From positions 7,838,501-7,902,500 of the forward strand of contig NC_135365.1 in assembly GCF_051622035.1 (NCBI RefSeq): a stretch of DNA of 64,000 bases, given 5' to 3'. A model generated the notes under the pieces. It ran no database searches. It worked only from the letters and a program-made list of their open reading frames with translations, and was not told where the DNA came from. Positions 1 through 9,200 of the stretch are shown here, one piece after another (the first letter of the stretch is position 1; each line of letters starts with the position of its first letter). The position numbers and the translations under genes were made by a program. Origin of the DNA: Arctopsyche grandis. Its lineage: Eukaryota; Arthropoda; Insecta; Trichoptera; Hydropsychidae.

Positions 1-2931
1 GGGTGCCAGCTAAAGCTCTACGATACTTTTTCCCAGGATTTTTACCTTACATTATCGCATCACACGCTGAAACTCCTGTTAGCGAATTGAGCTTAGAACT
101 ATTATTATTGCAAGTGAGTTATCAACTGTAACAATAACAAGTTACAAACCTTAATATCATGTGCACATTTTTATATCATCATAATATATGAAATTTCTTT
201 ATGGAACACTAAATATATTAGGTTCTATAAATGTTTTATATAGAACTCTTATTGAAGCTTATTCTTAAGTTATATTCGGTATCGAAAAACAGCTGCCATT
301 AGAATACAATATAATACAAAAAAAAAACAGTTGGCTTAGTGATTATATTAAAAGAAAAAGAAAGACTGTATATCATCATCATTTAAAGCCATTCACCATC
401 CACTGCCGAATGAAGAACGGTCCAACACGCTTCCTTTCGTCACTATTTTGAGCAACTCTCATCCATCTCATCCCACATTTTCTAATTTCATCCACCTATA
501 TTCCTTGCGGCCTTCCTTTCACCTTCTTACATTCTCTCGGGTACCATTCTAGCGCTCATTTTGTCCTTTCTTCTAGCTATGTGACCCACCCTGAGCCATT
601 TCAATCTCTTTAGGGCGAAAACACACAACAATAGAACGGTACCAGCACATTCTTGGTATCCCGCTGTGAAATATAAAAGTTTATTCAAATAAGGAAATCA
701 CCGTTATCGATCAATCAAACCTATTTTTTACATTTCGATGTAAAATAATAATGTTCGGTGAAAACATTAGAGGAAAATATTTTTATCGGTAGGCAAATCG
801 AGCGATTTGATGGAAGGAATGATACTTTTAAGAAGGCAGATATCATCATACAATTTATCAATCCAATTTTATATTAACGTATTTTGCAGCATCTTAAATA
901 TCTTGGTTCTTAAGATTAATTACTGAAAAATATTTGAATGGGCTGTTTACAAAATTATAAAATTTTACCAAGCAATCAATAGTTTTATAATTTTGTGGGG
1001 GGATTCACTACACACCCGGATAAGACTAGATGAAACCCGAAGACTCCAGGTCAAAACCTATTTAAAAGTAATACACGTGCCGTCTGTTTTCGCCCTTACT
1101 CTATATCAACTACCCTTGTCATAATTCTCACCCACGTATTCCGTTTCCTATTTCTCGTCCACATTTCTTTGAATGCATTGAACTTTGCGCAACGTCCAAG
1201 TTTCACATCCATACGTCATCACTGGCAAAACATTATTTTTTTGAAATAATCCTCTTGACGTTAAACATTTTTTACAAGCTTTTGATTTGCTTCACTATTG
1301 GTTCAATGAAATTCCGTCAAAAATTTGTGATCTGATTTTGAACCACTTCCTCTCTTTGGGCCGCTTCAATACATATGGTGCTAGCTATTGTTTCCAACGT
1401 GAAGCCAGATGAGTTTAATCATTAAGGAACTCATTCAAATTTACATCGGAATCTTGTGTTGGACCGAAGCGGTGACAGCATGCTTTGCATAAATAGTTGT
1501 TCTGTTATTTAATCCACACTATCTCCGATAGAGTTTGTATTACTTATCATTCATTGCAGGTTATATTACCAGCACTTCTAGAACAATCTCACACTCGCAC
1601 GTGGCTTAAAGCTTTAGTTCGTTGGTGGTGCAGTGCAGCAGCCGGTCTCCTGGGTCTGCGTTCTTACCTCTTAGGCGACGGTAATGAAGACGAAACGGCG
1701 GCTACAGCTCCCGAACCGGCAGCTGCACCTCGAGCCGGCTTAGCGGCAGCACATCAAGCCCTATTGCAGATGGAAGGTCCCACAGGATGGCAGCCTTACG
1801 ATCGACCATCTGCCTTCGGAGCTCGACTTGCAACCTTGCTACTAGCCGTTTGCGTATCACTGGTCATCGCTAGTGCAATTGCATTGGTAAGATTCATACG
1901 TTCGCTTACGTAGTTTTGTCGATACAAGTCATCTTTGATTGTGATGAAATTTCTTCTTCAGGTTGTACCGGTTTGGATCGGAAGACGCGCTATGGCCCTG
2001 TGGCTGCCAAAGTTCTCGGAAGGAGTCCACGAATTGTACACTGCAGCTTGTGGTGAGTTCACCCATTATCATCTGATCGTGACATATACTCGGCTAATTT
2101 GATACTACATGCTGTTTGTATATTGTTTTTAGGTACGTACGTGTGTTGGGTGTTGGCCCGTGCGATATCGCTGATAGCTGCATGGGAACCGCAAGGACGT
2201 GCAGCCTTGATCAGACGCTTACGGTTGTGGGGACGATTGGGCGTTCGATCTGCCATCGCGTGCACTGCACTGCTCGGAGCCATTCCGTTGCTCTTTGGTC
2301 TGCTGCTAGAGCTCGTCCTCGTCGTGCCGCTCAGGGTTCCTTTGCATCAAACGCCCGTCTTGTTCGTGTGGCAGGATTGGGCTCTCGGCGTGTTGTACAC
2401 CAAAATCGCTTGCGCCATCACAATGATGATGCCCGATTGCCCCATGCGACGAGCTATCGAAAGGGCATATAGGGATGGAATCAGGGAGATGGATTTAAAG
2501 TGAGTATTCGTCGAATTAATACAAGATGCTTTGTACATATTGTTGCGCAGGGGTAGGTATGTTCTGGATCCAAATGAAAGGCCAAAGTCGCTTCACAGCA
2601 TTCAAAAGGTCCACACGGATCCACCGCTCACTCCGGAATACACCGATCTACTGTGTGTACCTTCTTATGAGGGAAAAGTTGCACACCATAGCTTCCCCGA
2701 TCCATTTATTGTCTAGGCATGTAAAGGTGTACTGTGGTGAGTCGCACGCACTTGCCCGGGTCTGAAAACTCCAGCGGATACTTTGTTCGGGCACTTAGTG
2801 AGTCCCGTTAGCCTAATCCGGGGTCTGTATTGTTCACCCGCGAATGCACTTAGACAGTAGATACTCTCATGTTTCCATGTTACAATATCATTAAACTAAA
2901 TGAAATATTTCTAAAAAATAGTTTCTATATG

Positions 2932-2962
<31 letters not shown>

Positions 2963-3293
2963 GATTAATTTCAGATTTATACTGTGGGACTTGGCCGCTC
3001 CGGTAATTATATGTTTCGGCTTGGCGCTGGCTTTCCCATACGTGCTGGCGCACGGAATAGCACCGTTGGTAGTGTCGAGTCCACTTCTTCGGAATCTCAT
3101 CGCTCGGCGGGTGTATCCATTCTTACTGCTCACCGTGTTGATAGGGTGTGTGATAGTGTTTCAAATCAGACAGTTCAAAAAGCTCTACGAGCACATTAAA
3201 AACGACAAGTATTTGGTCGGACAAAGACTGGTTAACTACGATCACAGACGGCACAAGTCTCAAGTTTCCAACACATTGTCGGTTCAACAGTAA
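1..3293 (+). CDS. MARCHF6: E3 ubiquitin ligase MARCHF6/TEB4 (Doa10 family), 3' exons, 5' part outside window
   Basis: Five exons join in phase: 1-113, 1560-1886, 1962-2052, 2133-2499 and 2975-3293. They give about 404 C-terminal residues of a protein that is usually near 900. MARCHF6 is a polytopic ER-membrane RING-CH ubiquitin ligase of ER-associated degradation; in animals it controls sterol-synthesis enzymes and N-degron clients. What is visible: the family segment LPALLEQSHTRTWLK, at least six hydrophobic helices (for example around LATLLLAVCVSLVIASA and YPFLLLTVLIGCVIVF), the conserved LAAPVI motif, and the C-terminal element ending KNDKYLVGQRLVNYDHR. That element is nearly identical to the vertebrate one and is important for activity in Doa10. 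Donors are gtgagt, gtaaga, gtgagt and gtgagt, each paired with a clean acceptor. The RING-CH domain lies upstream of the window. The family assignment is firm. Confidence 0.95.
365..1380 (-). mobile_element. RTE-like non-LTR retrotransposon fragment (reverse-transcriptase C-terminus and 3' tail), in MARCHF6 intron
   Basis: Read on the minus strand, 1380-1100 encodes a degenerate RT end with the pattern KFNAFKEMW...NTWVRIM and DIE. The reading resumes at about 610 with RLKWLRVGHIARRKDK and ends in a simple TCATCATCAT tail near 372. This is the layout of RTE-type LINE 3' ends in insects. Stops and frameshifts show that it is dead. It lies antisense in the first visible MARCHF6 intron and is interrupted by the TIR element at 613-1095. 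Confidence 0.72.
613..1095. mobile_element. MITE with GGGCGAAAACA termini and TTA target duplication, inserted in the RTE fragment
   Basis: The element starts GGGCGAAAACACAC at 613 and ends in the inverted form TGTTTTCGCCC at 1095. A TTA lies directly outside each end (610-612 and 1096-1098). Removing it rejoins the RTE reading on both sides. A 3-bp TTA duplication is typical of PIF/Harbinger elements, so a non-autonomous Harbinger-like MITE of 483 bp is the best call. No coding capacity was seen. Confidence 0.75.
2551..2716 (+). CDS. Possible alternative last (or poison) exon of MARCHF6
   Basis: The acceptor at 2549-2550 (tgttgcgcag) sits in the last MARCHF6 intron. Joined to the exon ending at 2499, the frame stays open for 54 codons (KGRYVLDPNERPKS... 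ending PDPFIV) to TAG at 2714-2716. A possible ATTAAA poly(A) signal follows near 2889, and a second possible donor (gtgagt) lies at about 2736. If used, it would replace the last membrane segments and the conserved KNDKYLVGQRLVNY element with a hydrophilic tail. If it were spliced onward it would act as a poison exon. Only splice signals and an open, protein-like frame support it. Confidence 0.35.
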
Positions 3294-3420
3294 TATCGAC
3301 GTGTACACGTCGAGGCCCTCTGAAGTATTTTGTGGAAGAAGATGACTGGCTGGGGGCCTGAATAAGGAATCGCTTAATTACGATTAGTGAAATGTGTATA
3401 TTTTACGAGACTTAATTATA

Positions 3421-3426
3421 AATAAA
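3421..3426 (+). terminator. Polyadenylation signal AATAAA of MARCHF6
   Basis: AATAAA lies 128 bp after the MARCHF6 stop codon, followed by AT-rich DNA. It is the first canonical signal after the stop. Confidence 0.6.
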
Positions 3427-4344
3427 TATATAATATATATAGTATAAAGAAATAGCCAATGTAAAGGTATATACATATACATATATGTTTAAAAATATAT
3501 ATTTATATATAATTTTAATTATTATTTTTATTTTAATATTATATATATAAAAAAATATGGTGATGCGGTGAATTTTAATCATTTGTAAATGTATTATAAA
3601 TGACTGGCCTATTCTTATTAAAACTATTAATATCATATATTGTATGTATGTAAAGTTGTCGGGGATGTCCGTAATATATACACTCGCATTCAGCTGTTGT
3701 ATTTAATACATGTTTCTCTTTGATGTAAATATATCTTATTATATATTTCCATTGGTGATGTTCAAATATTTTGAATTGTAATAAATTTTTGTTTTTATAT
3801 TGTGCGTTTATTATTGCAGTGAAAAAGTAAAAATTGTTCAATATTTTTTTCTACAATGATTTCATTTCAATATAATTTTAACAAATTTAGTCTTTTCAAT
3901 CAAACACATAATTATTATAATAGGATGGGAACAAAAATATTTCAATGTTATTTTTATCTTTTGTTTTTATTTGTTATTTATAATGGAAATATAAACTATA
4001 CATAAAAGCTTTGTTTAACTGTTGTCATTAGTGGGCAATTTTTACATACATATTTCATCCTAAAAGATAGATAAAGTTGTGGTACATATTTAAAAAAATA
4101 TATATCAATTGAAACATTATAAAAAAATCATTCAACAATTATTTTTGCAATGAAAGTAGTAAGTAGGTGCTTATTGAGTATACAAATTTACACTAGCGCA
4201 TACAACTACAAGGCAGTTCCATGAATGGCCTCTAGGTGTTGCAAACAGTTGAAGTAAAGTGACAGTACACAACTGCTAATGACGTTACATCGAACAATAT
4301 CAATAAAAATCGAAAACCCATTTCCCAAATAATATTATTATACA

Positions 4345-4560
4345 TACTTATAAATAACCACCGAGAGGTTCCAGGGTTGACTGATTGAAGAGAATGTATT
4401 CCGAGTATTTCTGCAGTGCTACTGGTCAGACTTGGATATTTATAACGCCAAGTCGATCGTTTCATGTCATAGTTTGTCTGATTTAATGTTGAAACGGTTT
4501 CTCATCAAATTAGCTAAACCCACCTACATTTGAATACGATTTTATATTTATATATTTTTT
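4345..4560 (+). repeat. tRNA-derived SINE copy, degenerate head
   Basis: It shares with the other copies the stretch ATTCCGAGTATTTCTGCAG and the body motif around CCAAGTCGATCGTTTC, followed by GTTGAAACGGTTTCTC. The tRNA-like head is worn: ACCGAGAGGTTCCAGGGTT corresponds to the box-B region of the copy ending at 4943. It lies in the opposite orientation to that copy. Confidence 0.6.
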
Positions 4561-4689
4561 ACATAGATATATAGACCAGGAAGACCTGACAGGTAGATCC
4601 CAATGCGCCTCCTAGACAATTTATTACATAAATCACTATTTCGAGAAGCTGAAGAACACGAAATTAACAATTAATTAATCCATTGAGAC

Positions 4690-4943
4690 ATCTATGGATT
4701 TAGATTTGTACATATTTTTTTACATATTGTACATAAATCAAATTCAGATATTTGTGACAACAGGTAGGATGATTTTTGCCAATTTGAGGAACCGTTTCAA
4801 CTCTATATTAGCAAACTCTGATGAGAAACGATCGACTTGGAGTCACAAATATCCAAGTCTAACAAGCAGTGTTAATGATTAGCACGGGATCGAACCCAGT
4901 AATCTCTCGGTGCTAAACATAAACGCAACCACCGAGCCATACT
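4690..4943 (-). repeat. tRNA-derived SINE copy with intact pol III A and B boxes
   Basis: On the minus strand the element starts with TGGCTCGGTGG (4939-4929), a good A-box match. It continues to GGTTCGATCCC (4896-4886), a near-perfect B box, about 43 bp downstream as in tRNA genes. The non-tRNA body follows, with ACTCCAAGTCGATCGTTTC and AAACGGTTCCTCAAATTGGC. The same body recurs at 4345, 59040 and 60690, which shows that this is a dispersed family and not a tRNA gene. Confidence 0.75.
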
Positions 4944-5116
4944 ACTACATATATGTACGTATACAAGTTAAATACTATTAATATCGCTCGGGGGTAAAAC
5001 CCATAATGGCACCATGGTAAAATATAAATTTTAATAAATAATAAATATTTCACATATGTTCTGGTGGAGGACATTATTGCATTATTACAGAGAGTATCTC
5101 TTCAAATGGGTGTTAT

Positions 5117-5245
5117 AAGTAGAGTACGGACCCAAAACGCGCTGCTCATTGTTCAATTGCTGTAAATGCTTTGTAAAAAAGGTTCGGCATACCTTTAACA
5201 ATGCATTTACAACATTTGAACAATGAGCGGCACCCTGGTTATACG
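5117..5245. mobile_element. Hairpin MITE, TTGTTCAA...TTGTAAATGC family
   Basis: The left arm at about 5143-5183 (GCTCATTGTTCAATTGCTG, then TAAATGCTTTG) pairs with the right arm at about 5191-5228 (CAATGCATTTACAAC, then ATTTGAACAATGAGC). The loop is short. The outer sequence AAGTAGAGTACGGACCC matches the ends of the larger element at 54296-54705, so both belong to one family. Confidence 0.7.
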
Positions 5246-5753
5246 GTTTTAGTTTAAGTGTGTACATATGTATAATAAAATAATTTGAGAAATATGTTTT
5301 CGATTTTTATCGATATCATCCAATTTAGCATCAATCACTTTACTTCAACTGTTTAAAACAACTAGAGGCCATTCACGTAACTACCATGCTAGTGTAAGTG
5401 TGTATACTCGATGTTCGGATGAGCCCGTATAACCAACAAGCACCAAGTAGTATGAATAAAACGGCCCGTATAAATATTACATGTTAAATTACAAAATAAA
5501 TTAGTATTTTAATAAAATAAATTAGTAAATTAGTATAATTTTTTTGAATTAAAATTATGATAACTTAATTGATTTAATAAAAAAAAAATTATATATATAC
5601 ATATGTATAATACATGACGGACAGTTGAAAAAAATACTTATTATTTACTCAAGTATTAAGTATAATTGACTTAATTATACATATAATATAGTATAACATA
5701 AAATAGCATAATATAAAGAAAGCTTTTGGAAGTACTACATACATACATCATCA

Positions 5754-5988
5754 TCTAATATACATTTACTTTCGAAATAGACTTTGTTTGTAAGGTTTAA
5801 AGGTTTGGGTGGGAGCATCGAAAACAAATCAAAGTTTCTATGACGATGATATCGATATTGTTGAATATTATTTTTTTTTTCGATTCAAATGAATTTAATA
5901 AATAAACTAATGAATGCTTACTATTAGATTAGCCATGTTTAAGCTGTTTATATTACAAATACCGAGCGAAGCCGGGTAAAACCACTAG
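5754..5988 (+). mobile_element. Non-autonomous Helitron-like element, copy 1
   Basis: It begins TCTAATATAC with ACTTTCGAAATAGACTTTGT and ends in the hairpin-bearing 3' terminus ACCGAGCGAAGCCGGGTAA, then AACCACTAG, followed by T. The 5' TC, the 3' CTAG and a GC-rich hairpin near the 3' end are Helitron features, and GCGAAGCCGGG is typical of insect Helitron ends. It has no coding capacity. Confidence 0.75.
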
Positions 5989-6257
5989 TCTAATATATAA
6001 TTTCGAAAGAGACTTTGTATGTATGTAACTATCGTTGGTTCGTAGAATCCGTGACGTCAAATTTAATAAAAAAAAAACAAATGAATATTCAAATAAATTT
6101 ATATAAAATAAAACTATTCAAATGAATCTAATAAAATGTTTACTATTACATAGATTAGCCATTTTTAAGCAGTTTATACAGAGAAATGTTATAATAATTA
6201 TAATATTTCTCTAGTTTTATATTACAAATACCGAGCGAGCCCGGGTAAAACCCCTTG
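5989..6257 (+). mobile_element. Non-autonomous Helitron-like element, copy 2, abutting copy 1
   Basis: The 5' end TCTAATATATAA with TTTCGAAAGAGACTTTGT matches copy 1 and starts at the next base after copy 1's CTAG. The 3' end is the same hairpin in a slightly decayed form (CCGAGCGAGCCCGGGTAA, then AACCCCTTG). Its last 40 bp or so form the C-terminal codons and stop of the STAND-ankyrin gene read on the other strand. Confidence 0.75.
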
Positions 6258-9200
6258 TGGATATATAAAATATAAATATAATCATTTCTAAAAATTCGAC
6301 AATATCCGTATGATTTTTTTCGCGAGCTATGTCTAACGGCGTTTTACAGTCAAAATTTTTTATACCGATATTGCCCCCTTTATCAACGAGGAGTTTCAAA
6401 ACATCAAGACTATTATATTCAGCAGCTGTATGTAAGGCCGTATCCCAATCTATAGGTGAAGAACCGACTACATTAGCATTGGTCCCATATTTTAAAAGCG
6501 ATCCAACGACTTCAATATCATTTTTTTCGGCTGCAAGATGCAATGCAGTGGAACCCAGCGATCGAAAATTCAGGTCCTTATATTCGTTTATTAATAATTC
6601 TGCCTCGAATTTAGTGAATTCGCCATCTTCCTTGATGCCAAAACGATTTTCGCGATACTGAATAAGTCGTTTGATTAATTCAATTTTGAAATAATTCTCA
6701 GAAATGTAAACAATTGGCGACGTGTCAATATAATCCTCAAGATTGAGGTCCAAACCACACTTTATGAAAAATTTCAAGGCACTAATATTTCTTTTAATTG
6801 CAGCATAATGCAATGGCGAGCGTTTCGCTGAATCAATAGCTTTCAAATCAGCTCCGTATTTAATAAGAATTTTTAAAAAACTTTCATCCATTTTTGATGC
6901 TGCGATGTGAATTAGAGTACTATTAAACTTATCTTTGGTTTTTGGATCTCCTCCTGCTTCCAGTAAGATGATTGCAGCATCAATTTTATAATTTTCAACG
7001 GCCAGAAAGAGGGGCGTTTTGTTTTCGTACTGATATACATCGATAATAGCTCCATAATCGAATAAAATCGTTAAAACTTCGACATTTCCATCATGAGCAG
7101 CATGATGAATCGGTGAACGTTTATATTTATCACAACTATTCAAGTCGAATTTTTTTTTAAGAAGAAGTATTACTGCTTTAATGTTATTCTTTATGATGGC
7201 GAAATCTAAAACACTCTCTTCACAATATCCCAATCTAGACTGTATGATATTCATATCTGAAGCTTGTTCCAAAATTTCGGCGCATCCTTCAATATCGTCA
7301 TTCATCAACGCCCTTCGGAAACGTGCATGGAATAAATGTCGGTCATTATCAATCGGCTTTAAAAGCTCTACGACTTCTACATGACCATTCTCAGCTGCTA
7401 CATCAACTGGTAAATTTCTAGTTAAATAACATTCAACGTTTGCTAAAGTTTCATTCTGTCCGTGGATGCATTTCACGATTTCGTAGTAACCATTAGAAGC
7501 GGCTATATACAGTGGGCATTTTGACAAATTCAAAATATCTGCGTCATTATCTATAAGGTATTCTACAACCTTCAAGTTTCCATTTTCAGCAGCCTTGAAA
7601 ATAGCAGTTTCATTATAAAAATTACGACAATTCATATGTTTAGCGTCATTCAAAAAACACATTATATTCTTAATAGCTTTACAATCATTGCGATAAGCAG
7701 CCAGCAATATCAAAGGCGTGTTCTTTGCTGATGATGAACTGAAAGACGAATAATGTCTTTCAATTAATTGATCATATTCGCTACAATAATGCCAAACGCA
7801 AGCAATGTGGTGATCGTAATCTCCAGACTGTAGTTTCAAGACCTCCAGTGCCTTATTTAGAACAAGTTCTTCCTCGCTTGCATTTACTAGATTTACCCTA
7901 GATACCTTTTGAACCAATCGATGTACACTGAATTTACCCAGTTCGAATTTCACCATAGAATACTCTGCTAACAACTTCAGAGCGCCCCACAACTCCTTCT
8001 CCGTTAAGTTTGAGCCTAACTCTCCTTTTAATTTTAAAAACAGTTTCACTTCAATGTTGTCAGGTGAAATATAAGCTGAAATATTCAGTATTTCCAATGC
8101 TAGACGTCCATATTGTTTATTTTTAACAATATTTTCTAGGGATATGTTCCAAGTGTTAAGAAGCAGTTGATTATAATCATCGTCAATCACTGTGGGTAAT
8201 TCTCCCTTTCGTTCAAATGATAATAGCTTCAAATAATGATTCAATGTAAAATTCTCAGATTTCATTTCAGATTCATTTTGTTTTTCTATGTATTTTATGG
8301 CCTGATTAAGAGCCAAAGGGAATCTTTCCATTTCGTTCACAAATATTTTAATCTCATGACAATTTTCGATTCTCAAAGTTTTTGTCACATAATCAATGGC
8401 ATCCTTTTCAGAGAAATCACCTAATTCCATAGGGTTTTTACAATTTTTACTCCGCGACGTTACTATAGTATGAATGTTATTATATTTGGAGAAACCAGTG
8501 AAAATAAAATCTTGTATATGTTTATATTCCTCGACATTATCATACATGAAAAGTGTTTTATATTCAATGTCAAAATATCTATGCACATCATGCACGACAT
8601 CATTAAATTTGCGTTCAATTTTACTTATATTTTCATATAAAGGTACATTCAATTTTACTGACAATAATTTGAATTCTTTTTTGAATTCTTCAATAGTCTC
8701 TGAATTTATGAATATAAAATTATGATAAACGCTTGCATGGATTTTCGCGAATTGTTTCATCAGAGTTGACTTGCCATTTCCTCCAAGACCTGTAATGGAT
8801 ATCAGTTTTTTTTCATCAATAGAATTTTTCATTTTTGTTAATTCATTTTCTCTTCCAATGAACGTTTCTATACACTCAAAGTTGCCATGTATGAAAGGTT
8901 CCCGTTTAGAGTAATTTTTCTGTACCAGTTTAATTAGTTCATCTAATTTACTACCAGAATCTTTTTGCGTCTTATCTAAATCATCAAACCTTGAATGTAC
9001 CATGAACATTTTGCTGTCACGATCTTCTTTCGCTGCGTTTAAACCGTCGCTGATTTTTACATCAGTCGCCTGCAACTGATTCCAACATTTCTTATTTTCC
9101 CCACTTACGTCTTTTACGATTTCTAGTATTCGCTTTTGGGTTTGATTTCCGTCGCCATCTTTGATTTTATTTAGTATTATTTCGCGTTGTTTCTCGTAGA

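Larger units (their letters stand above)
4172..5413. mobile_element. Foldback DNA transposon with long inverted arms, carrying SINE and hairpin insertions
   Basis: The left arm, about 4172-4350, begins GAGTATACA and contains GAATGGCCTCTAG, AAACAGTTGAAGTAAAGTGA and ATAAAAATCGAAAAC. It recurs in reverse complement at about 5270-5413, which ends TGTATACTC. The arms are therefore 140-180 bp long with good identity. The interior holds two SINE-like copies in opposite orientation and the palindromic MITE near 5117-5245. No transposase frame was seen, so it is non-autonomous. The superfamily was not identified. Confidence 0.7.

Noticed and set aside
4886-4939. Possible tRNA gene
   Set aside because: A and B boxes are present, but no acceptor stem closes and the downstream body is shared with other SINE copies.
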